From positions 1 through 56,022 of the forward strand of contig NZ_JAKKIE010000026.1 in the NCBI RefSeq assembly GCF_021742065.1: a stretch of DNA of 56,022 nt, in the 5' to 3' direction. This document shows positions 37,358-46,286 of this stretch, one piece after another. The position numbers were made by a program, and so were the translations under genes. Each line of letters opens with the position of its first letter. Position 1 is the stretch's first letter. The notes under the pieces are model-generated. The model ran no database searches, was not told the DNA's origin, and saw only the letters and a list, made by a program, of their open reading frames with translations. Source of the DNA: Rhizorhapis sp. SPR117. GTDB taxonomy: Bacteria; Pseudomonadota; Alphaproteobacteria; Sphingomonadales; Sphingomonadaceae.

Positions 37358-38561
37358 TGGCGAAGATCTTCCTCACTCGTTCAATGCCGCGCACCAGCGC
37401 CGCGATATCACTTTCATCGTTGTAAATGCCAAAGCTGGCCCGCGCCGTCGCCTCGACCCCCAAATGCCGCATCAGCGGCTGCGCACAGTGATGGCCCGCG
37501 CGGATCGCCACGCCTTCCTCATCCAATATGGTGCCGACATCATGAGGATGCACCCCAGCGATCTCAAAACTTAATATGCCGGCGCTGTCCTCCGGCCCAA
37601 AGACGCGCACACTGTTGAGGCTGGCAAGCGCCTCCTGCGCCTGACGCACCAGTTCGACTTCATGCGCATGGATGACGCCAAGGCCGATTTGATCGATATA
37701 GTCGATAGCGGCGGCCAGACCCACTGCGCCCACGATATGCGGCGTTCCCGCCTCAAAGCGGGTGGGCGCCGGGGCATAGGTCGTCTTTTCGAATGTCACC
37801 TTTTCAATCATTGACCCGCCCCCTTGATAGGGCGGCATGTCAACGAGTATCTCCGCTTTCGTCCAGAGCACGCCAATGCCCGTCGGTCCATATAATTTAT
37901 GCGCCGAAAAAACGTAAAAATCGCAATCCAGCGCCTGCACATCGACGGCAAGGCGCGGCACTGCCTGACAGCCATCGATCAGAATTTTCGCTCCGACAGC
38001 ATGCGCCATATCCGCTGCGCGGCGCACATCGAGCATTGACCCCAGGACATTGGATATATGGGCCAGCGCGACGATTTTGTGCTTGGGTGTCAGCATCGCC
38101 TGCATGGCGTCAAGGTCGATCTTGCCGTCATGCGTCAATGGCGCGACGTCGATCTGGGCGCCCACGCGTTCGGCAATCAACTGCCATGGCACGATGTTGC
38201 TGTGATGCTCCAGCACCGACAGCATGATACGATCGCCATTTTTAAGGTTCGCGCCGCCCCAACTCTGTGCAACCAGATTGATCGCCTCGGTCGCGCCGCG
38301 CAAGAAAACGACCTCTTCGTCCGATGCTGCACCGATAAAGCGCGCCACCCGCTGCCGCGCCGCTTCGTAGGCCAGCGTCATATTGGCGGAACGCGCATAG
38401 ACGCCGCGATGCACAGTCGCATAATCCTCACCATAGGCACGGGCGATGGCATCGATCACTTGCGCGGGCTTTTGCGCCGTTGCGGCCGTATCCAGATAGT
38501 GCCAGTCGGCAATGCCGGGGAAATCCCCGCGCCAGCTTCGGGTCATGACATCGTGGTTCAT
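37350..38561 (-). CDS. sufS: Cysteine desulfurase SufS
   Basis: A 403-residue group II PLP enzyme that takes sulfur from cysteine for Fe-S assembly. The PLP-binding lysine is Lys222 in FSAHKLYGP and the sulfur-accepting Cys359 is in RAGHHCAQPLM. ATVHRGVYARSANMT and the PLP pocket LIDGCQAVPRL are also visible. No SufE or SufU gene is in this operon, so the sulfur acceptor must be encoded elsewhere. It overlaps sufD by 4 bases and sufT by 8. Confidence 0.94.
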   Translation of the reverse strand: MNHDVMTRSWRGDFPGIADWHYLDTAATAQKPAQVIDAIARAYGEDYATVHRGVYARSANMTLAYEAARQRVARFIGAASDEEVVFLRGATEAINLVAQSWGGANLKNGDRIMLSVLEHHSNIVPWQLIAERVGAQIDVAPLTHDGKIDLDAMQAMLTPKHKIVALAHISNVLGSMLDVRRAADMAHAVGAKILIDGCQAVPRLAVDVQALDCDFYVFSAHKLYGPTGIGVLWTKAEILVDMPPYQGGGSMIEKVTFEKTTYAPAPTRFEAGTPHIVGAVGLAAAIDYIDQIGLGVIHAHEVELVRQAQEALASLNSVRVFGPEDSAGILSFEIAGVHPHDVGTILDEEGVAIRAGHHCAQPLMRHLGVEATARASFGIYNDESDIAALVRGIERVRKIFAND

Positions 38562-39316
38562 GCCATCGACTCCAGCTTGGCGAGCGCTGCTTGCTCCATT
38601 TCCTGCTTCACCGCCTCATCCGCCATGTCATCGAACACACCCGCGATGAAAGCGCGCAGCATCACGCGTTTGGCAAGCCCCGGCTCCATACCCCGGCTCT
38701 CCATATAGAACAAAGCGGCCTTGTCGAGTTCGCCGACCGTCGCGCCATGTGCGCATTTCACGTCGTCCGCAAAAATCTCCAACTCCGGCTTGGCGTTCGC
38801 CGTCGCAGTGCGATCCATCAGCATGGCCTTAACCGATTGCTCGGCGTCGGTCTTCTGCGCATGGCGCGCGACCTTTATAGAACCCAGGAAGCTACCGGTC
38901 GCCTTTTGCGCCAGCACCGAACGAATCGTTTGCCGGCTCGTCGCATTGGGTTGTGCGTGGTTGACGGTGGTGACGATTTCAAGCGTCTGCGCCCCCATAC
39001 CCAGGATCGCACCACCCAGTTCAAAATGCGCGCCATTGCCCAGTCTCACGTCCAGCGCCACCCGTCCAAAGGCGCCGCCCATGTTGAGAATATGGAACTG
39101 GCACGATGCGCCATCCGCCACGTCGATTACATAATCACGGATCACGATCTCACCATCTTCCGCCGCCTGGATAAGGTGATGTGCGGCGCTCTCGCCAACG
39201 GGCACGGTGATGTGCTCCGGCTCGGCTATGCCCTGCGGCCACACCTTCGCCAGTGCCTCATGGTCGCTGTATCGCCATGCCTCATCATGGGCAGTAGGGA
39301 TGACGGCCAGATTCAT
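38558..39316 (-). CDS. sufD: Fe-S cluster scaffold subunit SufD
   Basis: A 252-residue partner of SufB in the SufBC2D scaffold. The beta-helix core and the terminal SufBD signature are visible: ELEIFADDVKCAHGATVGELDKAALFYMESRGM, then RVMLRAFIAGVFDD. It is much shorter than E. coli SufD (423), which is usual in alphaproteobacteria. It overlaps sufC and sufS by 4 bases each (ATGA-type coupling). Confidence 0.92.
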   Translation of the reverse strand: MNLAVIPTAHDEAWRYSDHEALAKVWPQGIAEPEHITVPVGESAAHHLIQAAEDGEIVIRDYVIDVADGASCQFHILNMGGAFGRVALDVRLGNGAHFELGGAILGMGAQTLEIVTTVNHAQPNATSRQTIRSVLAQKATGSFLGSIKVARHAQKTDAEQSVKAMLMDRTATANAKPELEIFADDVKCAHGATVGELDKAALFYMESRGMEPGLAKRVMLRAFIAGVFDDMADEAVKQEMEQAALAKLESMA

Positions 39317-40071
39317 GCCGCTACCACCTCTGTATAACCCTCGCGCTCAAGCTCCAGCGCCAGTTCCGGCCCGCCCGACTTCACAATCCGCCCTGCAGCC
39401 AGCACATGGACAAAGTCCGGAGTCACATAGTCGAGCAGCCGCTGATAATGGGTGATGAGCAGCACCGCCTTGTCAGGCCGACGCATGATCGTATTAATCC
39501 CCTCGCCCACCGTTTTCAGCGCGTCGATGTCGAGTCCGCTATCGGTTTCATCGAGAATCGCCAGCTTGGGATCGAGGATGCCCATCTGCACCATTTCATT
39601 GCGCTTCTTTTCGCCGCCCGAAAAGCCGACATTCACCGGGCGCTTCAACATATCCATGTCGAGCTTCAACAGCGCCGCCTTTTCCTTGGCAAGCTTGATG
39701 AATTCCCCGCCCGAAAGCGGCTCCTGCCCCCGCGCGCGGCGCTGGCTGTTCAGGCTCTCGCGCAGGAATTGCAGGTTGGAGACGCCGGGAATTTCAACCG
39801 GATACTGAAACCCCAGGAAAATCCCCGCCGCAGCCCGCTCATGCGGTGCCATGTCGAGCAAGTCAGTTGGTCCGTTTGGGCCCTGGAAGGTCACGGAACC
39901 ACCCGTCGCGTCATAGCCCGGCCGCCCGCCCAGCGTATAAGCCAGCGTCGACTTCCCCGCGCCATTAGGCCCCATGATCGCGTGGATTTCCCCCGTGTTG
40001 ATGGAGAGCGACAGGCCCTTCAGGATCGGCGTGCCGTCGATTTCGTTGGTGAGGTTATTAATAGTTAGCAT
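39313..40071 (-). CDS. sufC: Fe-S assembly ATPase SufC
   Basis: A 252-residue ABC-type ATPase driving the SufBCD scaffold. Walker A is GPNGAGKS (34-41), the signature is FSGGEKKRNEM, Walker B with the SufC-type switch is LAILDETDSGLDIDALK, and the H-loop is LLITHYQRLLDY. No membrane partner exists; it works in the cytosol. Its start overlaps the preceding 94-residue gene by 7 bases. Confidence 0.95.
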   Translation of the reverse strand: MLTINNLTNEIDGTPILKGLSLSINTGEIHAIMGPNGAGKSTLAYTLGGRPGYDATGGSVTFQGPNGPTDLLDMAPHERAAAGIFLGFQYPVEIPGVSNLQFLRESLNSQRRARGQEPLSGGEFIKLAKEKAALLKLDMDMLKRPVNVGFSGGEKKRNEMVQMGILDPKLAILDETDSGLDIDALKTVGEGINTIMRRPDKAVLLITHYQRLLDYVTPDFVHVLAAGRIVKSGGPELALELEREGYTEVVAA

Positions 40072-40349
40072 TGTTTCATTTCCAATCGGAGGGCCGCTTG
40101 CCTGACTTGTTCTCCGCGGTCGTTCAGAAAAATGGCCGAACCGGAATAGCCGGGCTTAATAAGTTTTATATCCGCTAAATTTGCAGATTGGAGAAACCAT
40201 CCAACCTGTTGGGCTTCACCGTAGCTAACGCCTGTTTTTTCAGCGAGCCGAGAATAACCTAGAGATCCAGCTTTGGAGCAAAGCAGAATCACCTTGCGTT
40301 GAATTTCACTCATTGTTTCAGCGAAATAGCCTGCGTCTTCGTCGGTCAT
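40065..40349 (-). CDS. Unknown 94-residue protein inside the suf operon
   Basis: Not recognised. ATG 40349 overlaps the DUF559 stop (ATGA), with AAGG nine bases upstream, and the end overlaps sufC by 7 bases. The sequence looks like a small winged-helix protein: EIQRKVILLCSKAGSLGYSRLAEKTGVSYGEAQQVGWFLQSANL resembles a three-helix unit, then a beta pair SGSAIFLNDRGEQVRQ. It might bind DNA or a Suf partner. Coupling on both sides says it is translated with the operon. It is a real gene by layout, of unknown function. Confidence 0.7.
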   Translation of the reverse strand: MTDEDAGYFAETMSEIQRKVILLCSKAGSLGYSRLAEKTGVSYGEAQQVGWFLQSANLADIKLIKPGYSGSAIFLNDRGEQVRQAALRLEMKQC

Positions 40350-40837
40350 CCTGCGCAACCTTCCTTGAGCCCCTCCCCTTCAGGGGAGGGGTTGGGGTGG
40401 GGGTTGTCCCAACGACCCGGCGCTTCTTCCAATGCAGCAAGAACCGCCTGCAAGACCCCATCCATGTTGGCCATCACATCATGGTTCGTCACGCGAACGA
40501 CGCGAAAACCGCGCTCAGCCAATATATCATCGCGCAGCCGGTCCTTGTCGGCGTCATGCGTGTCGCCATCCACCTCCACGATCAGCGCCTTTTGCGGGCA
40601 CAGGAAGTCCACGATGAACTGACCGATCACGGATTGGCGGCGAAACTTGTGCCCGCTGAGTTGCGAATCGGACAGGTTACGCCAGAGACGCTTTTCCGGT
40701 TCGGTCGGGTTGCGGCGCATTTCGGTGGCGCGGCGATTCAGTTCGGCGAGGCGTTCGACTGACAGCCCCCACCCCAAACCCCTCCCCTGAAGGGGAGGGG
40801 CTTCTTTTCGCCAGCCTTTGTCGATGGGGCTGTTCAT
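40346..40837 (-). CDS. DUF559 (Vsr-like) endonuclease-domain protein within repeat-flanked cassette
   Basis: A 163-residue protein with a DUF559 core at about 28-135: [52 protein letters not shown] and [22 protein letters not shown]. The D...E-V-D arrangement is the PD-(D/E)XK-like site shared with Vsr mismatch endonuclease. Its first and last parts are translated from an inverted repeat ([11 protein letters not shown] and [11 protein letters not shown]). It overlaps sufB and the 94-residue gene by 4 bases each. The role of DUF559 proteins is unknown; nuclease activity is a family inference. It is foreign to Fe-S assembly. Confidence 0.8.
   Translation of the reverse strand: MNSPIDKGWRKEAPPLQGRGLGWGLSVERLAELNRRATEMRRNPTEPEKRLWRNLSDSQLSGHKFRRQSVIGQFIVDFLCPQKALIVEVDGDTHDADKDRLRDDILAERGFRVVRVTNHDVMANMDGVLQAVLAALEEAPGRWDNPHPNPSPEGEGLKEGCAG
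40369..40403 (+). repeat. Inverted repeat, copy 1, at the 3' end of the DUF559 gene
   Basis: 35 bases: GCCCCTCCCCTTCAGGGG, then AGGGGTTGGGGTGGGGG. It contains its own palindrome (CCCCTCCCCTTCAGGGGAGGGG) and is the reverse complement of copy 2 at 40766-40801 except for a single T. Confidence 0.9.
40766..40801 (-). repeat. Inverted repeat, copy 2, at the 5' end of the DUF559 gene
   Basis: 36 bases matching copy 1 in opposite orientation, with one additional T in the TTTGGGG run. It also folds on itself through CCCCTCCCCTGAAGGGGAGGGG. With copy 1 it bounds a 433-base unit holding most of the DUF559 gene. Confidence 0.9.
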
Positions 40838-42318
40838 CCCACCGACCCCTCCAGCGAAATGCCCAGCAGCTTCTGCGCCTCCACCGCGAATTCCATCGGC
40901 AACTGCTGCAATACTTCCTTGGCAAAACCGTTGACGATCAGCGATACCGCCGCCTCGATATCCAGCCCGCGCTGCATCGCGTAGAAAAGCTGGTCGTCCG
41001 AAATCTTGCTCGTCGTCGCCTCATGCTCGATCTGCGCGCTGGGGTTCTTCACCTCGATATAGGGCACCGTATGCGCCCCGCACTGGTCTCCCAGCAGCAG
41101 GCTGTCGCACTGGGTAAAGTTGCGGACATTCTCCGCCGTCGGCCCAACGCGCACCAGGCCGCGATAAGTGTTATTCGACTTACCCGCGCTGATCCCCTTG
41201 GAGATGATCGTCGAACGGCTGTTCTTGCCGAGGTGGATCATCTTCGTGCCGGTATCGGCCTGCTGGTAATTATTGGTGAGCGCGACCGAATAAAATTCCC
41301 CAACGCTGTTTTCCCCGGCCAACACGCACGACGGATATTTCCAGGTGATGGCGCTGCCCGTCTCCACCTGCGTCCAGCTAATCTTGCTGTTCTTCCCTTG
41401 GCACAGCCCGCGCTTGGTGACGAAATTATAAATGCCGCCCTTGCCCTGTGCATCGCCCGGATACCAGTTCTGGACGGTCGAATATTTGATCTCCGCATCA
41501 TCCAGCGCGACCAGTTCGACGATGGCGGCATGCAACTGGTTCTCATCCCGCTGCGGCGCAGTGCAGCCTTCAAGGTAAGAGACATAGCTCCCCTTTTCCG
41601 CGATGATGAGGGTACGCTCGAACTGCCCCGTATTCTCCGCATTGATACGGAAATAGGTGCTAAGCTCCATCGGACAGCGGACGCCCTCCGGTATATAAAC
41701 GAAGGTGCCATCGGAAAAGACGGCGCTGTTCAACGTGGCAAAATAATTATCATGCTGCGGCACTATCTTGCCCAGCCATTTCTTCACCAGCTCAGGATAT
41801 TCGCGGATCGCCTCGCTGATCGACAGGAAGATGACGCCCGCTTCAGCCAGTTCCTTGCGGAAGGTGGTCGCGACCGAAACGCTGTCGAACACAGCATCGA
41901 CGGCCACCTTGCGCGCGCCCTCAACCCCGGCGAGCACCTTCTGTTCCTCCAGCGGGATACCGAGCTTTTGGTAAACCGCCAATATTTCCGGATCGAGCTC
42001 GTCCAGCGACTTCAGCTCCGCCTTCTTCTTGGGCTCGGCGTAATAATAGGCTTCCTGATAGTCGATCGCAGGCACCTTCAGCTTTGCCCAATCCGGCGTG
42101 GCCTTCGTCAACCACAGGCGATAGGCCTTCAACCGCCATTCCAGCATCCATTCCGGCTCGCCCTTTTTCGCCGAAATATAGCGGACGGTGTCTTCGTTCA
42201 GGCCCTTGGGCGCGAAATCCTGCTCGATGTCGCTGGTCCAGCCAAATTCATATTTGGAAGCCTTCTCAGCAGCGGCAAGCGCTTCGGCATTGCGGACAGT
42301 TGTTGTTTCTTCGGTCAT
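40834..42318 (-). CDS. sufB: Fe-S cluster scaffold subunit SufB
   Basis: A 494-residue main scaffold on which SufBCD builds Fe-S clusters. Landmarks are [97 protein letters not shown], and the late [48 protein letters not shown]. Length is normal. It overlaps the Rrf2 regulator by 4 bases and the DUF559 gene by 4 bases. Confidence 0.95.
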   Translation of the reverse strand: MTEETTTVRNAEALAAAEKASKYEFGWTSDIEQDFAPKGLNEDTVRYISAKKGEPEWMLEWRLKAYRLWLTKATPDWAKLKVPAIDYQEAYYYAEPKKKAELKSLDELDPEILAVYQKLGIPLEEQKVLAGVEGARKVAVDAVFDSVSVATTFRKELAEAGVIFLSISEAIREYPELVKKWLGKIVPQHDNYFATLNSAVFSDGTFVYIPEGVRCPMELSTYFRINAENTGQFERTLIIAEKGSYVSYLEGCTAPQRDENQLHAAIVELVALDDAEIKYSTVQNWYPGDAQGKGGIYNFVTKRGLCQGKNSKISWTQVETGSAITWKYPSCVLAGENSVGEFYSVALTNNYQQADTGTKMIHLGKNSRSTIISKGISAGKSNNTYRGLVRVGPTAENVRNFTQCDSLLLGDQCGAHTVPYIEVKNPSAQIEHEATTSKISDDQLFYAMQRGLDIEAAVSLIVNGFAKEVLQQLPMEFAVEAQKLLGISLEGSVG

Positions 42319-42812
42319 GCTTGACTGATCCGTTCGTCCCCAGCAAAGTCGAGGGACACTGGTTTGGTGGTGATATCCCGATGTCGCTCGACATTAACGG
42401 AATCGAGCACATCATGGGCGAGACTTTCCAGTGACACGCCTGCCAGCGCGCCCCGGATCGCCCCGTTGACCGCGCCCCAATGCGGGCGAACGCGGCAATT
42501 ATCCTCAAGTGCGCATTCGTGGCGCGCTTCTTCAATACAGGCGGTCATGGCAATGGGGCCTTCGACGGCCTCCACAATATCTGCAAGGCTGATTTCAATC
42601 GCTGGCCGGACAAGCGCGAAACCGCCCCCCGTACCGCGTGCCGATTCGAGCAGGCCAGCACTGGCAAGCCGTCCCATAAGCTTTTGCGCGGTCGGCAGGG
42701 GCACGCCGGTTTCATCCGCCAGCATCGTGGCGGAAAAGCGCAAATCGCCATCATGCCGCGCAATGGCGGACATCACGACTATGGCGTAATCGGCAAGGCT
42801 GGAAAGCCGCAT
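42315..42812 (-). CDS. Rrf2-family Fe-S regulator of the suf operon
   Basis: A 165-residue IscR/SufR-like regulator. An N-terminal winged helix ([48 protein letters not shown]) is followed by a Cys cluster C92, C100 and C106 ([15 protein letters not shown]), matching the [2Fe-2S] ligand pattern of IscR-type proteins. It heads the operon and so probably regulates itself and sufB-sufA in response to Fe-S status. A CCCAATC/GATTGGG repeat lies just upstream of its start. Confidence 0.9.
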   Translation of the reverse strand: MRLSSLADYAIVVMSAIARHDGDLRFSATMLADETGVPLPTAQKLMGRLASAGLLESARGTGGGFALVRPAIEISLADIVEAVEGPIAMTACIEEARHECALEDNCRVRPHWGAVNGAIRGALAGVSLESLAHDVLDSVNVERHRDITTKPVSLDFAGDERISQA

Positions 42813-42820
42813 TGCTCATT

Positions 42821-42849
42821 CCCAATCGGATTGAATCGCTCTGATTGGG
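42821..42849 (-). promoter_or_regulatory. Candidate operator of the suf operon
   Basis: CCCAATC (42821-42827) and GATTGGG (42843-42849) are perfect 7-base inverted arms with a 15-base spacer, 9 bases before the regulator ATG. The spacer has a further GATTGAATC palindrome. Position and form fit Rrf2-type autoregulation; the half sites do not match a motif I can name with confidence. Confidence 0.5.
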
Positions 42850-42943
42850 CATGTGGCGACCGCGCCGCCCGAAATCAAGTATTTTCTGGCTGGAAGCAAC
42901 TACTGAGAGTCGTTCTTAAATACGGCCCGGATCTGCCGAAAAA

Positions 42944-44119
42944 TTATAAGGCCTGTCCCGCTGCCCAACCGCTTGCCCATGCCCATTGGAAATTATAGCC
43001 GCCAAGCCAGCCCGTTACGTCCACCGCTTCCCCAATCGCATACAGACCCGGCACCCGTCGCGCCTCCATGGTTTGCGAAGAAAGGCCATCGGTGCTGATC
43101 CCGCCGCCGGTGACTTCCGCTTTGGCGAAACCCTCGGTGCCATTGGGTATGAACCGCCAATTGCTAAGTTGGCGCTCCGTCTCTGACAGCTTGCGATCAG
43201 GAAGGTTCGCCAGTTCACCGTCCAGCCCGATACGTTCCGACAAGACTGCTGAGAGGCGGTCCGGCAACATCGCGCCCAATACGCTGCGCACTGTGCCGCG
43301 TGGTCGGCTCCGCTTCTGTTCGACCAGCCACCCCGGTTCGCCAGAGGGTAGAAAGTTGATGGAAACGGGTTCGCCATGTCGCCAGTATGACGACACCTGC
43401 AAGATCGCGGGACCAGATAAACCCTTGTGCGTGAATAGTGCCGCCTCTCGAAAGGTGGTTCCACCCGCCCCGGCGATAACGTCGCAGGCCACGCCGGTGA
43501 GAGAGCGAAACAGCGTTTCGTCTCCTCCTAATGTCAATGGCACCAGCGCGGGACGCGGCTCCACAACCTTCAACCCAAACCGTCTGGCAAGGTCATATGC
43601 AAAGCCGGTCGCGCCCATCTTGGGAATAGAGGGTCCGCCTGTAGCGATCACCAGCGCAGGCGCCGAAACCAACCGATCACGACAAGCGACCCGAAAGAGC
43701 CCATCACCATGCTCGACACTTTGGACCCCGGATCCAAGCGCCAACTCCACAGCGCCCTTGGCACATTCCTCCAACAGCATTGCAACGACCTGCCGTGAGG
43801 AACCATCGCAAAAAAGCTGTCCCAACGTCTTTTCGTGCCATGCGATGCCATATCGATCGATCATCGCTATGAAATCCTGCGCCATATAGCGGCTCAGTGC
43901 GGATTTTGCGAAATGCGGATTGGATGAAAAATAGCGATCATGGCCGGCCCGCACATTAGTAAAATTGCACCGTCCCCCTCCGGAAATGACAATTTTCTTG
44001 CCCGCTTCGTCCGCATGGTCGATTAACAGGACGCGCCGCCCCCGCTGTCCGGCGACCGCGGCACACATCAATCCTGCCGCGCCCGCGCCCAGCACAATGG
44101 CATCATATTGAGTGGTCAT
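42944..44119 (-). CDS. HI0933/YhiN family NAD(P)/FAD-dependent oxidoreductase
   Basis: A 391-residue flavoprotein. The Rossmann FAD motif is LGAGAAGLMCAAVAGQRGRRVLLID near the start, then the family signature KKIVISGGGRCNFTN. The second dinucleotide segment ALVIATGGPSIPKMGATG and the end GLYAIGEAVDVTGWLGGYNFQWAWASGWAAG are typical. The reaction of YhiN is not known; BaiN relatives reduce bile-acid enoyl groups. It lies 3 bases after a small helix-turn-helix gene. Confidence 0.87.
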   Translation of the reverse strand: MTTQYDAIVLGAGAAGLMCAAVAGQRGRRVLLIDHADEAGKKIVISGGGRCNFTNVRAGHDRYFSSNPHFAKSALSRYMAQDFIAMIDRYGIAWHEKTLGQLFCDGSSRQVVAMLLEECAKGAVELALGSGVQSVEHGDGLFRVACRDRLVSAPALVIATGGPSIPKMGATGFAYDLARRFGLKVVEPRPALVPLTLGGDETLFRSLTGVACDVIAGAGGTTFREAALFTHKGLSGPAILQVSSYWRHGEPVSINFLPSGEPGWLVEQKRSRPRGTVRSVLGAMLPDRLSAVLSERIGLDGELANLPDRKLSETERQLSNWRFIPNGTEGFAKAEVTGGGISTDGLSSQTMEARRVPGLYAIGEAVDVTGWLGGYNFQWAWASGWAAGQAL

Positions 44120-44122
44120 GGA

Positions 44123-44302
44123 TCAGCGCAATTTGGCAATGCTCAGCTTGTCCATTTTCGCGCGGTCCTTCACGGATTCTTCACTACGGGTCAATGCCTT
44201 GGCGATCGATTTGAGTGGCATGCCTTTTTTTGCCAGAGCGTGTAATTTCTGAATCTCGTCACTTGTCCAGGGCTGCCGATGTCGTTCAAATCGTTCCGCC
44301 AT
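44123..44302 (-). CDS. Small SANT/Myb-like helix protein
   Basis: A 59-residue protein. RQPWTSDEIQKLHALAKKGMPLKSIAKALTRSEESVKDRAKMDKL looks like a SANT/Myb-type helical triplet, with Trp and regularly spaced hydrophobics, as in small sphingomonad homologues. ATG 44302 has GGAG six bases upstream; ATG 44314 is poorly spaced. It probably shares a transcript with the YhiN gene. DNA binding is inferred. Confidence 0.6.
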   Translation of the reverse strand: MAERFERHRQPWTSDEIQKLHALAKKGMPLKSIAKALTRSEESVKDRAKMDKLSIAKLR

Positions 44303-44541
44303 CGTGAACTCCATCTTTCCCGCAGGCGCCGAGACTGGCCCGCTATAGCATTCGCAAAGTCGCAGAAATCATCGATGATGGTGGTGCGCCGGAGAGGATG
44401 AAACTGGGAACTGCTATGTCCTTGTTTCTGCTATCTAACGCAAAGCCGTACTGCAAGACTGGAAGTGAGGACGCGCCTGAAAACGGGGGAGCAGCGAGGG
44501 TCTGCACCAGATGCGGCGGGCGGTATCCTTCGCGTGATAAA

Positions 44542-44564
44542 GGCCGGGCGCGATGCGCCCGGCC
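44542..44564 (-). terminator. Hairpin terminator after the ParB-type gene
   Basis: GGCCGGGCGC and GCGCCCGGCC (10 perfect pairs) around a 3-base loop, 13 bases after the parB-like stop, followed on the minus strand by TTTATC. A short T-run, but very stable. Confidence 0.6.
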
Positions 44565-44576
44565 ATTATCGGCGGA

Positions 44577-46286
44577 TCATTCAGCAGCCTCGGAATATTC
44601 CGTATCTTCGTCCTGCGGGCCGCGCCCCGGAAACCGCGCCGTATAGCCCGCCGCCGGGAACGCCATGTAACGGGGCTGCCAGCTTTCGCCGCCGTTCTGG
44701 CGGGACTCGGTGAGGCTGTCCGCGATGATCTTCTTTTGCACCTTCGCGGTCGATGCGGTGTGAGCCTCGGCTCTCCTGCCGCCCGCGACTTCGCGCACGA
44801 TGGCGTTGATAGCGTCCTTGTCGCGCAACAGGTCAAGGAACGTCTCATCCGGCGTCCACCATGCGCGCATGTCGGTGTGAAGCAGTGCGCCAAGGGTTTC
44901 GACGACAGGGCTGTGCGCCGCCAGCGTCTCGGCCATGGCGAAGGACAAAACCTTCATAACGGCTTCATCCTCCCTTTGCAGGAGGGCGCGGAAAATATCG
45001 GTCAGGCCGTATCCGCAGCCATAGATGCCGCTGGATACAAGCGTTCCCCCGTCTTCGCTCTCTATTCCGAGCAGCGCCGCAATCGCGGTGCGCGTCTCCG
45101 CGAATGCCGCTTCCGCTTTCGATGCGGCAAGGCTTTCAGCGATGGCGTTATTGGCCGCCCGCTGGCTTTCGGGCCGCACGGTCCAGAGACTTGAACCCGC
45201 TATGATGTGCGCCGTAGCTAACCGCAGGGCGATGCCGGGATGCGCAAGAAGTTCGGTCCTGACCGCCGCATGGCGATGCAGGCCGAGATAGTTCTGCATG
45301 GTCTGGGTCAACTCGGGCCGTTCCACGCGGCATTCAGGGGACGCGGCCTGCGCCTTCTCCTTCTTCCTTGCGTCTTTAGCCGTCAGGAATCCTTCGTGGA
45401 ACGCGACCTCGCCGTCACGGGTGCAGGTGACATAGACCTTTCCGCCTTTGGTCCGCGCCGCCTTGACATAGTCCCAGCCCTGCCAGTGCTGGCCGATATC
45501 GAGTATGACGATTTCGGCCCAACCTTTTTCGAGATACGCGTCACGCGCCTGCGCGATGGCTTCGCCCTGCAACCGCCAGAAAGCTTCGCTGTCTGCAAAA
45601 TAGCGTTCCTCCCCGAACAGGTCGGACACAATCGCCCCTGTATAGCTGGCGACATCAAACAGGGCGTTGCCGACCGGAATCTGCGAACCGCCGAACAGCC
45701 ATTCCTTGAGCGCCCGGCCTTGCGGCGCGTATTCATCCGCGCTCTTGAACAGCTTCCACCATGCCTTCTGCTGGCGCTGCGTTGCCATGGTCAGGCTGCG
45801 CAGCGTGTCGGCGCTGATATCCTCGCGGCGGTAGGCATTCAGGATCGGCTCGATCAGGTTGGCAATCGCCAGCCGCTGATGCACCAGCCGCTCCGTCACG
45901 CCGAAATGCGCCGCAATGTCGGCGGCGGTCATGCCCTTCTGCACAAGGCCCGCGAAGGCCTTGAACTGGTCGATTTCATCCATGGGAAGATGGCCGATAT
46001 TTTCAGCGAGGGAGGCTTCAACCGCCCGCGCATCGTCACCGTCCTCCATGATGATGCAGGGAACAGGCTCCGCGATTCCTTCCCCGGCAAGCGCAAGCAG
46101 GGAATTGTAGCGCCGCTGCCCGGCGATGATTTCAAAGCCTTCGCAATTCGGCCTGACCAGCAAGGGCTGGATGATGCCGTGCCGCCGGATGAGCGGGAGA
46201 AGGTCCGCGATATCCTTGCCGCCTTTCCTGCGGACGTTGAGGGGAGAGAGCTTCAATTGCTCAAGAGAAAGATGGTCGAGTTTCAT
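44577..46286 (-). CDS. ParB/RepB/Spo0J-type protein of plasmid/ICE kind
   Basis: A 569-residue protein. The N-terminal ParB domain includes LSPLNVRRKGGKDIADLLPLIRRHGIIQPLLV and box II IIAGQRRYNSLLAL (GQRRY at 56-60). A helix-turn-helix follows near 130-152 (TAADIAAHFGVTERLVHQRLAIANL). The remaining 350 residues are an extended C-terminal region seen in homologues on sphingomonad plasmids and integrative elements. It is not the chromosomal ParB: it is long, and parA is absent. It may be a regulator (KorB-like) or maintenance factor. ATG 46286 has AAAGGA upstream; a hairpin terminator follows the stop. Confidence 0.78.
   Translation of the reverse strand: MKLDHLSLEQLKLSPLNVRRKGGKDIADLLPLIRRHGIIQPLLVRPNCEGFEIIAGQRRYNSLLALAGEGIAEPVPCIIMEDGDDARAVEASLAENIGHLPMDEIDQFKAFAGLVQKGMTAADIAAHFGVTERLVHQRLAIANLIEPILNAYRREDISADTLRSLTMATQRQQKAWWKLFKSADEYAPQGRALKEWLFGGSQIPVGNALFDVASYTGAIVSDLFGEERYFADSEAFWRLQGEAIAQARDAYLEKGWAEIVILDIGQHWQGWDYVKAARTKGGKVYVTCTRDGEVAFHEGFLTAKDARKKEKAQAASPECRVERPELTQTMQNYLGLHRHAAVRTELLAHPGIALRLATAHIIAGSSLWTVRPESQRAANNAIAESLAASKAEAAFAETRTAIAALLGIESEDGGTLVSSGIYGCGYGLTDIFRALLQREDEAVMKVLSFAMAETLAAHSPVVETLGALLHTDMRAWWTPDETFLDLLRDKDAINAIVREVAGGRRAEAHTASTAKVQKKIIADSLTESRQNGGESWQPRYMAFPAAGYTARFPGRGPQDEDTEYSEAAE

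Larger units (their letters stand above)
40369..40801. mobile_element. Candidate repeat-bounded DUF559 cassette in the suf operon
   Basis: A 433-base unit bounded by the 35/36-base inverted repeats with a Vsr-like endonuclease gene inside. No transposase and no target duplication are visible. It is located between sufB and sufC, which are adjacent in the usual suf order. Interpretation as a mobilised or formerly mobile unit is inference from structure. Confidence 0.45.
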
